Source: Bacteroidetes bacterium GWF2_40_14 (lineage in GTDB: Bacteria; Bacteroidota; Bacteroidia; Bacteroidales; UBA932). Taken from it: a stretch of DNA of 64,000 bases. Both the position numbers and the translations under genes were made by a program. Position 1 is the first letter of the stretch, and every line of letters starts with the position of its first letter. The notes beneath the pieces are model-generated. The model saw only the letters and a list, made by a program, of their open reading frames with translations, searched no databases and was not told the origin of the DNA. Positions 35,339-44,756 of this stretch are shown piece by piece. Location of the stretch: NCBI GenBank assembly GCA_001769195.1, contig MEOK01000005.1, positions 121,194-185,193 of the forward strand, read 5' to 3'.

Positions 35339-36884
35339 CTATAAGGCCAAGGAAAACATATTTTCTAATAATTGTATCATTTATAATGTCTGTAGAATAA
35401 ACAACAATGATAAGCACAACAGACAATATCTGACCATTATTTAAACTCAAATCAATAATTGCATAAGGAAGAGATTCGATTCTAGCGACAAAGCTGTTTA
35501 AAAGGCCGGATAAAAATATTAACAGATCTGAAATAATCGCCGATATTACTGTGTTTCCAATAAAAACAATTTGTCCCAAAGCAACATAGAGAATAATGGC
35601 AGAGAGTGGAATCGCAATTAGATTTGCCAATAAAAAGTATAATGGAAAGAAACCAAAGGTAGTTATGGTTATAAGAGAGGTTCCTATCTGGCATGCCAAT
35701 GATATTGACAAAGTAGCCCATATGTACTTTATAATAGCATTTTTTGGTGTACAAAGATGCCCTATCTTAGGATGAATCACAATTATAGAAAGAAGCGCAA
35801 CAAAGGAGAGTTGAAACCCTATGTCGAATAATGCCTGAGGTTTGATAATAGTTATAACAAGAGCACTCAAAGAAAGAGTGTTCATCCCTATCCTGTCTCT
35901 TTCCATGTTTTTGCATATTTCATATATTGTGGCCATTATCACAGCCCTGGTAATTGATGGAGAGAATCCCACAATAAGCGCATAAATCCATAATGTACTC
36001 ACAATAATTATTAACCGTATAATTTTAGAGTATGCCGAATTTCCAAGTAATATTAGGGCAAAGGAGAGAAATGAGTATATGAATCCTACATGAAGACCGG
36101 AAACTGCCAGTAAGTGCATGGTTCCTGATGCAGAATAGGCGTTTTTGGTATCCGGATCGAGAAAGCTTTTGTCTCCTATAGTTATTGCTAAAAGGGTTGC
36201 TGACTCAGCCCCTTTACCCGTCATACCGGAAACCTTTGATATGTAGCTTTCTCTCAATCTGTTTATCCTGTCAAAAAAGGAGAATTTCTTAAGTTTATGA
36301 ATTGCTAAATCACATGCTTTTACATATGATGTTGAATAAATTCCCTTTTTGGAAAGAAATCCCGCATAATCAAAATCTGATCCCTCAAAATTCCTGACAT
36401 CACTCGGTGTAAGTTTAGCTAGTATAGTGTCACCAATTCCAAGTTCGTTGCAAGGGAAGTTCTTATCAAGATAAAGTATCATCCCCTCGTTGAATTCCGG
36501 CAACAATACTTCGATTTTCGTATACTTCTGCTTAACTGCCGGTCTCTCCTTGATTATGCAATATGAAAAGATAGTCTTACAGTCTGACAGTTTAGATTTT
36601 CTTGCTTTAAGAGAAGAAAAATCCGAAATTGAGATATTAAGCCATCCCAGAATGATAAATGACAAGATTGCAGTATAACTAAGTGAGTATTCTATAAGAG
36701 ATACTCTTTTTTTAAAACAGAAATAGTATATCACTAAGATGAGAAGTGACAAAAATAATGAAATATGCAGAAGATATGTAGCAGGGATGGCAAATCTGCT
36801 GCCAATAAGAATCCCTGTCAGATAAGCTATGGAATATTTTAACAGGGGTGAATTGTAAAATTTATAAGTAAAATCGCTCAACAT
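35313..36884 (-). CDS. ComEC/Rec2-family protein without beta-lactamase domain
   Basis: This 523-residue protein has an N-terminal pair of TM helices and a DUF4131-like OB domain (about 75-175). The ComEC competence core follows, with the signature ASGTMHLLAVSGLHVGF near residue 255 and about eight further TM helices. It ends after the membrane core; the C-terminal metallo-beta-lactamase-like nuclease domain of B. subtilis ComEC is absent. ComEC forms the inner-membrane channel for single-stranded DNA uptake in transformation. The short form is known among Bacteroidota as far as I recall. No other competence genes are in the window. Confidence 0.88.
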   Translation of the reverse strand: MLSDFTYKFYNSPLLKYSIAYLTGILIGSRFAIPATYLLHISLFLSLLILVIYYFCFKKRVSLIEYSLSYTAILSFIILGWLNISISDFSSLKARKSKLSDCKTIFSYCIIKERPAVKQKYTKIEVLLPEFNEGMILYLDKNFPCNELGIGDTILAKLTPSDVRNFEGSDFDYAGFLSKKGIYSTSYVKACDLAIHKLKKFSFFDRINRLRESYISKVSGMTGKGAESATLLAITIGDKSFLDPDTKNAYSASGTMHLLAVSGLHVGFIYSFLSFALILLGNSAYSKIIRLIIIVSTLWIYALIVGFSPSITRAVIMATIYEICKNMERDRIGMNTLSLSALVITIIKPQALFDIGFQLSFVALLSIIVIHPKIGHLCTPKNAIIKYIWATLSISLACQIGTSLITITTFGFFPLYFLLANLIAIPLSAIILYVALGQIVFIGNTVISAIISDLLIFLSGLLNSFVARIESLPYAIIDLSLNNGQILSVVLIIVVYSTDIINDTIIRKYVFLGLIANFVMCSL

Positions 36885-36960
36885 GTAATCTCTCTCCTCT
36901 TACTTTGATGTAAAATTATAAATTTCTTTTAAAATTATAATATTAAAGCTCTTTTTTTAT

Positions 36961-36968
36961 TACTTTTG
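36961..36968 (+). promoter_or_regulatory. Candidate -7 box for ackA
   Basis: TACTTTTG fits TAnnTTTG exactly and lies 48 bases before the ackA ATG at 37017. No -33 box is convincing. Confidence 0.4.
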
Positions 36969-37016
36969 CACACCATTCCAACCATTTCTAGTTGCAATTA
37001 TAAACAAAACATATAT

Positions 37017-38231
37017 ATGATAATTTTAGTATTGAATTGCGGAAGTTCCTCAATAAAATATCAGGTCCTCAATATGAGGTCAAACTCAGATTATTTGGTT
37101 CTCGCCAAGGGAATAGTAGAAAGAATAGGACTTGAAGTCGCTGTTTTATCACACAGAGCCGACGGAAAAGACAAATACGAGACAGAATGTCCGATACAAA
37201 ACCATACCATCGGAATCAAAAAAGTTCTGGATATATTGGTCGATCCGGAATTGGGAGTTCTTAAGTCACTTTCGGAAATTCAGGCTGTAGGGCACAGAGT
37301 GGCCCACGGAGGAGAATTTTTCAATAGCAGCAGACTTGTAAATAAAGAGGTCTTAGAAGGAATTGAAAAACTATGCGAGCTTGCACCGCTCCACAATCCT
37401 GCAAATCTGTTGGGTATTAATGCTATAGAAACACTTCTTCCGGGAACAAAGCAAGTTGCTGTTTTTGACACCTCATTCCATCAGACAATGCCGAATTATG
37501 CATATATGTATGCTATCCCATACGAATATTATACAAAATATAAAATCCGCAGATACGGCTTTCATGGAACAAGCCACAAGTTTGTTGCAAAAAAGGCTTG
37601 TGACCTGGCTGGTCTAGACTTTGAAAAGAGTAAGGTTATCACATGTCATCTGGGAAATGGTGGTTCGATAACTGCAATTAAAGAAGGAAAATCAATTGAC
37701 ACATCAATGGGATTCACCCCTCTGGAAGGCATTATAATGGGTACGCGCAGTGGAGATGTAGATGCCGGAATCATTACGTTTATTCAGGAAAAAGAGGGTA
37801 TTGATGCAGCAGGAATTAATTCAATCCTTAATAAAAAGAGTGGCTTCTTAGGGATATATGGCAAGTCTTCAGATGCAAGAGATATAGAAAATGCAGCAGC
37901 AGAAGGAGATGAAAGAGCACAATTAGCACTTAATCTATTGTATTATAGAGTATTAAAATACATTGGGGCTTATACAGCCGTTATGAACGGCGTTGATATG
38001 ATTGTTTTTACAGGTGGTATAGGGGAAAATGATCCTCATATTAGAGAAATGGTAGGAACCCACCTTCAGTACATTGGGGTTGACTTCAATCCTGCAGCAA
38101 ACAAGGGAGTAAGGGGGAAAGATGTAATTCTGACAAAACCAGGCTCAAAGGTAATGATGTCGACAGTTACAACAAATGAAGAGCTTGTAATTGCTCAGGA
38201 TACAATGTCGGTTATAGAAGCTACCAAATAA
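37017..38231 (+). CDS. ackA: Acetate kinase
   Basis: The ATG at 37017 (just before ILVLNCGSSS, the ATP-phosphate motif) gives 404 residues, the normal length. Family blocks seen are LNCGSSSIKYQ, VGHRVAHGG, FDTSFHQTMP, RRYGFHGTSHKFV, TCHLGNGGS and FTGGIGEND. The enzyme interconverts acetyl phosphate plus ADP and acetate plus ATP in the cytoplasm. It is followed by phosphate butyryltransferase (28-base gap) and butyrate kinase, so all three probably share a transcript. Having two acyl-kinases side by side suggests the unit makes ATP from both acetyl-CoA and butyryl-CoA. A separate phosphotransacetylase is not seen here. Confidence 0.96.
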   Translation: MIILVLNCGSSSIKYQVLNMRSNSDYLVLAKGIVERIGLEVAVLSHRADGKDKYETECPIQNHTIGIKKVLDILVDPELGVLKSLSEIQAVGHRVAHGGEFFNSSRLVNKEVLEGIEKLCELAPLHNPANLLGINAIETLLPGTKQVAVFDTSFHQTMPNYAYMYAIPYEYYTKYKIRRYGFHGTSHKFVAKKACDLAGLDFEKSKVITCHLGNGGSITAIKEGKSIDTSMGFTPLEGIIMGTRSGDVDAGIITFIQEKEGIDAAGINSILNKKSGFLGIYGKSSDARDIENAAAEGDERAQLALNLLYYRVLKYIGAYTAVMNGVDMIVFTGGIGENDPHIREMVGTHLQYIGVDFNPAANKGVRGKDVILTKPGSKVMMSTVTTNEELVIAQDTMSVIEATK

Positions 38232-38259
38232 TAATGTAATTAATTAAATATCAATAATT

Positions 38260-39165
38260 ATGATAACATCTTTTGAACAGATTTTTGAACAATTAAGAAG
38301 CAAACCAAAAAAACGTCTTATTGCAGCATGGGCTGTGGACGACCACACTATAAATGCAGTCCGCCTGGCAGTTGAAGCAGGAATTGTAGAAGCAACTCTT
38401 GTCGGAGACGAAAAAATGATCCGTCAGGTGTGTACACAAGAAAAAATAGACCCGTCAATTTTCAGAATTGTCCCAAATGACGATGAAATCAAGTCTGTTT
38501 CTATGGCTGTTGATCTAATCAACGATGGTGAAGGTGATATCCTTATGAAAGGACTCTGTTCTACTGACAAATATATGAGGGCTATACTAAACAAAGAAAA
38601 GGGATTGCTTCCAGCAAAAGCGATTTTGAGTCATGTAACTGTCCTGTCAAATCCGAGATATCACAAATTGCTTATACTTGGAGATATTGCTGTTATTCCT
38701 GCTCCGGATCTTTCGCAGAAAATTGCAATTACCAATTATGTAGTTAAGACAGCAAAAGCATTAGGCATAGCTAAACCAAAGGTAGCAATCATTGCAGCAA
38801 CTGAACAACTTTTACCGGGAATGCAGGCATGTATAGATGCTGCATTGATTTCAAAAATGGCAGACAGAGGACAGATTACCGGATGTCTGGTTGATGGTCC
38901 TTTAGCCTTGGACGTTGCACTTTCGACCGAAGCGGCAGCTGTTAAAAAACTAGTTAGCCCTGTTGCAGGTGATGCAGACTGTCTTGTATTCCCTAATATT
39001 GAATCTGCAAATGTTTTCTACAAGGTAAATTCACAGCTATGTACCGATACCAGACTCGCTGCAATTGTAGCAGGAGCAAAGGCCCCATGTGTACTATCAA
39101 GCAGAGCGGACAGTATAGACACAAAACTAAACTCCATTGCACTTGCTGCTATAACTGCTAAATAA
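38260..39165 (+). CDS. ptb: Phosphate butyryltransferase
   Basis: This 301-residue protein belongs to the phosphate acetyl/butyryltransferase family. Its compact length (about 300) and fusion-free form, together with a butyrate kinase gene directly downstream, favour the butyryl-type enzyme over Pta. Conserved blocks include GLLPAKAILSHV, GDIAVIPAPDL, VDGPLALDVA and DCLVFPNIESANVFYK. It converts butyryl-CoA plus phosphate to butyryl phosphate plus CoA. The gap to buk is four bases, a clear operon. Acetyl or branched-chain acyl activity cannot be excluded from sequence. Confidence 0.92.
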   Translation: MITSFEQIFEQLRSKPKKRLIAAWAVDDHTINAVRLAVEAGIVEATLVGDEKMIRQVCTQEKIDPSIFRIVPNDDEIKSVSMAVDLINDGEGDILMKGLCSTDKYMRAILNKEKGLLPAKAILSHVTVLSNPRYHKLLILGDIAVIPAPDLSQKIAITNYVVKTAKALGIAKPKVAIIAATEQLLPGMQACIDAALISKMADRGQITGCLVDGPLALDVALSTEAAAVKKLVSPVAGDADCLVFPNIESANVFYKVNSQLCTDTRLAAIVAGAKAPCVLSSRADSIDTKLNSIALAAITAK

Positions 39166-39169
39166 TTTT

Positions 39170-40240
39170 ATGACTTACAGAATATTAGCTATTAATCCAG
39201 GTTCCACCTCAACAAAAATTGCTGTTTATGAAGATAGTGACCAGTTGTTTGTAGAAACTCTGAGGCACTCAAGTTATGAATTGTCGGGTTTCGATAAAGT
39301 TACTGATCAATATGAATTCAGAAAGGAAGCAATTTTAAAAGCCCTGAAAGACAATAAAATAGAACTCTCCTCACTTTCTGTAATAGTTGGAAGGGGAGGG
39401 CTGCTCAGGCCTATTGAATCCGGTGTATACGAGGTTAATGATAAGATGATTGCAGATCTGATGGAGGAAACAAAAGGTGAGCACGCAAGTAACCTGGGAG
39501 GTTTGATTGCTACCAATCTTGCTAAGGAATCAGTAGGTTGCAGGGCATATATTGCAGATCCTGTAGTTGTAGATGAGTTATCATCTGTTGCAAGAGTATC
39601 CGGACACCCTTTATTTGAGAGAGTATCAATTTTTCATGCACTAAATCACAAAGCAATAGCTAAGACATATGCAGCATCTATAGACAAAGATTACAATCAG
39701 CTGAACCTGATTGTCGCACATCTTGGTGGTGGAGTGTCTGTGGGAGTACACTTGAAGGGTAAGGTAGTGGACGTTAATAATGCGTTGCATGGCGAAGGGC
39801 CGTTTTCACCTGAGAGATCTGGTACATTGCCGGCACTTGCACTTGCCGAACTATGTTTTTCCGGTAATTACTCTATTGCGCAAGTTAAAAAAATTATCAC
39901 AGGAGAAGGAGGGTTGGTTGCCCATCTTGGCACAAATTCATTCCAGTATGTTGAGCAAAAAGTAGAAGCAGGCGATGAAAAATTCATTCTTATTTCAGAT
40001 GCTTTTGCCTACAATGTTGCAAAAGCCATAGGAGCAAGTGCCACTGTTCTGTCTGGGAGTGTAGATGCAATTTTGCTTACAGGTGGGGTTGCACATAATA
40101 AAAAGCTGATGGATAAGATTATCGGCATGGTCAAATTCATAGCTCCTGTTATAATATATCCCGGAGAAGATGAAATGACTGCTCTGGCCATGAATGGTCT
40201 GGCCGTTCTTAATGGAAGTGAAAAGGCAAAAGAGTACTAG
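39170..40240 (+). CDS. buk: Butyrate kinase
   Basis: This 356-residue member of the acetokinase superfamily has the normal butyrate kinase length. The nucleotide-phosphate motif is ILAINPGSTSTK near residue 4. Further blocks are FHALNHKAIAK, LIVAHLGGGVSVGVH, ALHGEGPFSPERSGTLP (typical of Buk) and LTGGVAHN. It makes ATP and butyrate from butyryl phosphate. With ptb just upstream it forms the classical Ptb-Buk route, an alternative to the butyryl-CoA:acetate CoA-transferase route. Some homologues prefer branched-chain acids, so valine/isoleucine-derived substrates are also possible. Confidence 0.94.
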   Translation: MTYRILAINPGSTSTKIAVYEDSDQLFVETLRHSSYELSGFDKVTDQYEFRKEAILKALKDNKIELSSLSVIVGRGGLLRPIESGVYEVNDKMIADLMEETKGEHASNLGGLIATNLAKESVGCRAYIADPVVVDELSSVARVSGHPLFERVSIFHALNHKAIAKTYAASIDKDYNQLNLIVAHLGGGVSVGVHLKGKVVDVNNALHGEGPFSPERSGTLPALALAELCFSGNYSIAQVKKIITGEGGLVAHLGTNSFQYVEQKVEAGDEKFILISDAFAYNVAKAIGASATVLSGSVDAILLTGGVAHNKKLMDKIIGMVKFIAPVIIYPGEDEMTALAMNGLAVLNGSEKAKEY

Positions 40241-40254
40241 ATAATTATTCCTGA

Positions 40255-41394
40255 CTATTTCAGTCGTTTATAGTATACAAGTTCTCTTTTTGAAACAGTC
40301 TCAGGGTGTAAAATATTAATAATATCATTCAGGATCACATCTGGCTCTGTTACTCCAGTTTCCCAGAAATCACTTCCACCATGCAATGTCTCTCTTTTAT
40401 TGTTATTGTAAACTTTCCCGCTCTTTAAAGAAGGAATGTTCTTAAAGAGCGGATTACTTTTTTTAAGCTCCTCTATGGTTTTGAAGTTGTTGGGATTCAG
40501 CCAGAAATCGGCAGATAGTGATTTTTGATATACCTCTTCGAGATTATGAGCAATAGATTTGGAAACGCCATTCTTGCTTAATATCAACTCTCCTCCAGCG
40601 TCATTAATAAGAACACTCATATAGTTTAGATTGCCGGGAATGTACCATACCTCTTTCCATGGAGCATTCAACAGAATTTTTGGCTTGAATGTAATAGCAT
40701 AGATACTCTCTTTAAGAGAAAAATATCTTGATTTAACCGAGTTATAAATTGAATCTGCACGATGGGAGCAATTAAATATACTTCCAAATAATTTCAAATA
40801 TTCCAGCTTTCCTATAGGGTGATCTTCAAGGTAATCTCCCAATGCAATCACATCTATTCCGAGCTCCTTTATTTTGTCTATATAGATATTATTTTCACCC
40901 AGGATACCATAAGTGAATACCACATCAGGGTTTAACCTTAGTAAAAGTTCATAATTCAGCGACCCCTCATAGCCTATATCAAATATATATCCTTTTTCAA
41001 TACCCATTAAGACATCCGGGTCTGATATATATTGTTTGCCCGATACACCCACTATAAGGTTTGTAAGTCCAAGCGCTTTCATAAACGCTATATGACTGGT
41101 AGACATGCATACAACTCTTTTAACAGGATAATTTAATCTTGTAATATTTATATCAGCAGATTTATTGTCAATTGATTTAACAAATGTGTAACTATTGGTA
41201 TTATCCCCTGTTGAGCTCCAGTTATCAATAATTTCAAATACAGTTTTCTCTTCCTCTCCTGATACTCTGAAATATTTGGCATACTCGTTTCCATTAGGGG
41301 TTTCAGCGTATTTTTTTCCACCGGAGTTGCCCCCACAAGCCGAAAGTGTAAGAGATGACAGAAGGATAAGTATTGTCTTTAGATGGATCATCAT
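40255..41394 (-). CDS. BtuF/FepB-like substrate-binding lipoprotein
   Basis: From the ATG at 41394 the product has 379 residues. It begins with a lipoprotein signal peptide (lipobox LSAC in LILLSSLTLSAC). The frame continues far upstream but without a signal. The body is a class III (TroA/BtuF-like) periplasmic-binding fold: VKRVVCMSTSHIAFMKALG, GYEGSLNYELLLRLNPDVVF and a final helix pair. Such proteins deliver corrinoid, haem or iron-siderophore to an ABC permease; no permease or ATPase gene is adjacent. Ligand unknown. It is divergent from the BaiN-type gene with a 43-base gap. Confidence 0.82.
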   Translation of the reverse strand: MMIHLKTILILLSSLTLSACGGNSGGKKYAETPNGNEYAKYFRVSGEEEKTVFEIIDNWSSTGDNTNSYTFVKSIDNKSADINITRLNYPVKRVVCMSTSHIAFMKALGLTNLIVGVSGKQYISDPDVLMGIEKGYIFDIGYEGSLNYELLLRLNPDVVFTYGILGENNIYIDKIKELGIDVIALGDYLEDHPIGKLEYLKLFGSIFNCSHRADSIYNSVKSRYFSLKESIYAITFKPKILLNAPWKEVWYIPGNLNYMSVLINDAGGELILSKNGVSKSIAHNLEEVYQKSLSADFWLNPNNFKTIEELKKSNPLFKNIPSLKSGKVYNNNKRETLHGGSDFWETGVTEPDVILNDIINILHPETVSKRELVYYKRLK

Positions 41395-41437
41395 AGAAAT
41401 TTGATACAAATTTAGCAAATTTAACTTACTTTGCAGA

Positions 41438-42703
41438 ATGTCAAAACATGAGTTGATTATTATCGGAGCAGGCGCAGCGGGAATGCTTGCAGCTGTTGCT
41501 GCAGCACAAAAAGGGATATCTGTCTTATTACTGGAAAAGATGGAAAAGGCGGGCAGGAAAATAAGAATTACAGGAAAGGGCAGGTGTAACATAACAAATA
41601 CAAAGGAATGGGATGAATTTTCCGGACATATTTACCCCAAAAGCCGTTTTTTAAAACCCGCTTTCTATAATTTCAGCAATGTACAAACCATCAGTTTTTT
41701 TGAAAGCATAGGTCTGCCTGTAGTTATTGAGAGAGGAGACAGGGTTTACCCAGAGTCGGGCAGATCGGAAGATGTTGTGGAATCATTGGTCAGACATCTG
41801 ACATCACTCGGTGTGGAGATTTCATACAACTCAAAAGTTGTTGATATAATAACCAAAGATAGTATTGTTGAGAGAGTTGTCTGGCTTAAGAATGGAAAGA
41901 GGCACGAAGAGGTGGTTAAAGCTGTAATTATTGCAACAGGAGGCCTTGCCTATCCATTAACCGGTTCTGATGGGGATGGTTATGTATTTGCTAAAAAATT
42001 GAATCACAGTTTGACCAAGTGCTGGCCTTCACTGACTGCACTAATGCCTCGGAATTATATTACAGGACTCGAAGGACTGACATTGAAAAATGTAGATATT
42101 GAACTATATGTAGGAGGAGAGTTAGTTCAGTCAGAGAGAGGAGACATCGATTTTACAAATAATGGCATAGAGGGTCCCATTGGCTTGAAAATAAGCAGGA
42201 AAGCTGTGAAGGCATTGATAAACGGAGAAAAAGTATACACAGTCATTGACCTGAAACCAGCCCTGACAGAGGAGCAGGTAACAAACAGGATAAAAAGGGA
42301 GCTAAAGGAACGTGGGACATTACAAATATGGAACTTGATGAATCTTTTACTTCCAAAGCAGCTGATTTCAGCATTTCTTTTTAACAATAAAATAAAAACT
42401 GAGACATCAGTTGGAATCAATGATGAAAAAACAATTTGTCTGATTGTAAAGTCTTTAAAATACTGGAAAATAGATTTGGAAAGCTATACATCATATGAAA
42501 GAGCTGTTATAACTGCCGGGGGTATCTCTCTTGATGAAATAGTTTCAAAAAGCATGTCGTCAAAATTGGTATTGAATCTGTTTTTTGCAGGAGAGGTAAT
42601 CGATCTTGATGCTGATACCGGTGGTTATAATCTTCAGATTGCTTTTTCTACAGGATATCTTGCAGGAAGCGAGGCAGCACATCTGATAGAAAAGTCCAGG
42701 TGA
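41438..42703 (+). CDS. HI0933/BaiN-family FAD-dependent oxidoreductase
   Basis: This 421-residue flavoprotein has an N-terminal dinucleotide-binding fold, IIGAGAAGMLAAVAAA (GxGxxG, near residue 7). The family hallmark follows, GRKIRITGKGRCNITN. The C-terminal block FFAGEVIDLDADTGGYNLQIAFSTG is typical of the YhiN/HI0933 group. Members include BaiN-type bile-acid oxidoreductases, but most have no known substrate, and gut-type bile acid use cannot be deduced. The length is normal for the family (about 400-420). It follows the divergent lipoprotein gene, and its end is 18 bases from the convergent exonuclease gene. Confidence 0.9.
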   Translation: MSKHELIIIGAGAAGMLAAVAAAQKGISVLLLEKMEKAGRKIRITGKGRCNITNTKEWDEFSGHIYPKSRFLKPAFYNFSNVQTISFFESIGLPVVIERGDRVYPESGRSEDVVESLVRHLTSLGVEISYNSKVVDIITKDSIVERVVWLKNGKRHEEVVKAVIIATGGLAYPLTGSDGDGYVFAKKLNHSLTKCWPSLTALMPRNYITGLEGLTLKNVDIELYVGGELVQSERGDIDFTNNGIEGPIGLKISRKAVKALINGEKVYTVIDLKPALTEEQVTNRIKRELKERGTLQIWNLMNLLLPKQLISAFLFNNKIKTETSVGINDEKTICLIVKSLKYWKIDLESYTSYERAVITAGGISLDEIVSKSMSSKLVLNLFFAGEVIDLDADTGGYNLQIAFSTGYLAGSEAAHLIEKSR

Positions 42704-42721
42704 AAGCAATGACTACAACAA

Positions 42722-43498
42722 TCACTTGTGCATAGATGTTTCGTAGCCAAGTTTTAGTTCTGTGATAACCTGCTTTGTATCAAGTGTGAAATCACCATTC
42801 ATCATCCAGGAGTAGTAGCTTTGGTCGCTTTTAAAAACGCTCTCCACAGTTCTTCCTTTGTATTTTCCAAAATTAAATGATGGTTCATCCTTGTCGTTAA
42901 GCACTACTCTGCCAGCATAGTCAACAAAACGAGATTTTGTGGAAAAGTCTGCCAGAAATTTTATGTCATTTTCCAGTATGTCATACTTATCCAATTGTGC
43001 TTCGAGAATCTCGAATGTCGCCACTGTGTCCGCCTCAGCCGAGTGAGCATTTTCGAGTTCTTTACTGCAATAGAACTTATATGCAGCACTTAGTGTCCTT
43101 TGTTCCATCTTGTGAAATATATTCTGGACATCCACAAGTTTCCTTTTTCTGAAGTCGAAGTTGACTCCCGCACGGAGGAACTCTTCGGCTAGCATAGGAA
43201 CATCAAAACGGGTAGAATTGTATCCGGCAAAATCACATCCAGCCATCCAGTTTGCAAGACTCTTTGCCAATTCCTTGAATGTGGGAGAATCAGCTACGTC
43301 TTCATTTGATATTCCATGAATTTTCTGTGCTTCAGGAGATATTGGTATAGTAGGATTGATTCTTCTGGTTTTAATCTCCTGATCTCCGTTAGGCATTATC
43401 TTGAGAGCACTGATTTCTACAATTCTGTCCGTAGCAACATTTAAACCGGTACTTTCAATGTCAAAAAAAAGTATGGGATTCTTTAAGTTTAATTTCAT
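42722..43498 (-). CDS. DnaQ-like 3'-5' exonuclease with C-terminal module
   Basis: The ATG at 43498 gives 258 residues. The DEDDh fold is clear: Exo I ILFFDIESTG (Asp13, Glu15), a middle Exo II block with GYNSTRFDVPML, and Exo III HSAEADTVATFEI. This supports a metal-dependent 3'-5' exonuclease of the DNA polymerase epsilon type, though no polymerase subunit is adjacent except dnaN. After the exonuclease core (to about 180) a small module with FNFGKYKGRTVESVF and YYSWMM appears, as in other Bacteroidota homologues. It lies 21 bases downstream of dnaN on the same strand. Proofreading or repair is the likely role. Confidence 0.9.
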   Translation of the reverse strand: MKLNLKNPILFFDIESTGLNVATDRIVEISALKIMPNGDQEIKTRRINPTIPISPEAQKIHGISNEDVADSPTFKELAKSLANWMAGCDFAGYNSTRFDVPMLAEEFLRAGVNFDFRKRKLVDVQNIFHKMEQRTLSAAYKFYCSKELENAHSAEADTVATFEILEAQLDKYDILENDIKFLADFSTKSRFVDYAGRVVLNDKDEPSFNFGKYKGRTVESVFKSDQSYYSWMMNGDFTLDTKQVITELKLGYETSMHK

Positions 43499-43519
43499 AA
43501 GTAATTTAGATTGTGCCAA

Positions 43520-44647
43520 TTAAGCACTAACCATCATAGGCATAATAAGAGCAAGAATATCTTCGTTAGGATCTGTCTGTCCATTTGGAAGTATAAGTGC
43601 GGCCCTGGTCGGGTCTGCAAGCTCCAGAGATATGTCTGTGTATGGAAGGTTGTTTAGTATTTCTATCAGGAATGTTGACTTGAATCCAATCTCCATAGAA
43701 TCACCTTCGTACTGGCAACTCAATCGTTCATGGGCAGAAATTGAAAAGTCCAGATCCTGTGCAGATATTACAAGTTGATTGTATGATAATTTCAATTTTA
43801 CCTGACTGCTGGCCTGATTTGAACACACAGCAACTCTCTTTGTGCTGTTCAGGAAGTCCTGGCGATTGATTACAAGCTTATTCTGATTATTTTTTGGAAT
43901 GACAGAACGGTAGGCAGGGTAATTTCCCTCTACCAGACGACATACAAGAACGAATGATTCAAATTCAAAATATGCATTTTTGATATCAAACCGCATCTTA
44001 ACCTCCTGGTCAATCTTGGTAAGAATGTTTTTTAGAATTGATGCAGGTTTTTTTGGAAGGATGAAGGATGATTTCTGTGCTGACATAATGTCATGTCTTG
44101 TATAGCAGACAAGTTTGTGAGCATCTGAAGCTACAAGTGTAGTCTCCTCTGTACCGATATCAAAGAAGACACCATTCATTACTGGCCTGAGTTCCTCTTC
44201 TGCAGTTGCGTACAATGTGCGGTTTATTCCTTCCAGTAGTGCTGATGATGGGATTGATATCTCCGTACTATCATCGGAAAGTGCTGCAATGCTTGGATAA
44301 TCGTCAGCTAGTGTGCATGGAAGCTTTGAATTGCCATTTGCCCAGGTTATCTCTATTAATGAGGAGATATCGTTCGTCTTGAACTCAAGAGGCTGGTCTG
44401 GAAATTCTTTTAAAGAATCAACCAATAATCTTGCAGGTATGGTAATTTCGCCATCCTCAACAACATTTTCAATAGTCATTCCGGCTTTGAGACTTGTCTC
44501 TAAATCTGAAGCAGTTATACTAAGATAACCCTCTTTTAACACAAAAAGGAAATTGTCTAAAATTGGAATTGTGTTTTTAGATGAGATGACCCGGGAAACC
44601 GAAAGTAAACGGGCTAATAATTCTGTGCTTGAAACTACAAACTTCAT
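43520..44647 (-). CDS. dnaN: DNA polymerase III beta subunit (sliding clamp)
   Basis: This 375-residue protein has three repeated clamp domains of about 120 residues, the typical length and layout. It starts MKFVVSSTELLARLLSVSRV and ends LILPNGQTDPNEDILALIMPMMVSA, which contains the conserved C-terminal clamp motif near the polymerase-binding pocket. The dimer encircles DNA and tethers polymerase. In this genome it is not next to dnaA; its partner on the operon is a DnaQ-like exonuclease. Confidence 0.97.
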   Translation of the reverse strand: MKFVVSSTELLARLLSVSRVISSKNTIPILDNFLFVLKEGYLSITASDLETSLKAGMTIENVVEDGEITIPARLLVDSLKEFPDQPLEFKTNDISSLIEITWANGNSKLPCTLADDYPSIAALSDDSTEISIPSSALLEGINRTLYATAEEELRPVMNGVFFDIGTEETTLVASDAHKLVCYTRHDIMSAQKSSFILPKKPASILKNILTKIDQEVKMRFDIKNAYFEFESFVLVCRLVEGNYPAYRSVIPKNNQNKLVINRQDFLNSTKRVAVCSNQASSQVKLKLSYNQLVISAQDLDFSISAHERLSCQYEGDSMEIGFKSTFLIEILNNLPYTDISLELADPTRAALILPNGQTDPNEDILALIMPMMVSA

Positions 44648-44663
44648 ATCCTTATATTTTTTA

Positions 44664-44671
44664 CAAAGATA
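44664..44671 (-). promoter_or_regulatory. Candidate -7 box for dnaN
   Basis: The minus strand reads TATCTTTG, an exact TAnnTTTG match, 16 bases before the dnaN ATG. No good -33 box is found. Confidence 0.5.
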
Positions 44672-44756
44672 AAAAAAATACGTTATGGCATATAATTTGA
44701 TTTCGTTCTATCCATAAAATAACCTTCATTTCTAAAAATTATTAATTATAGTTGTT

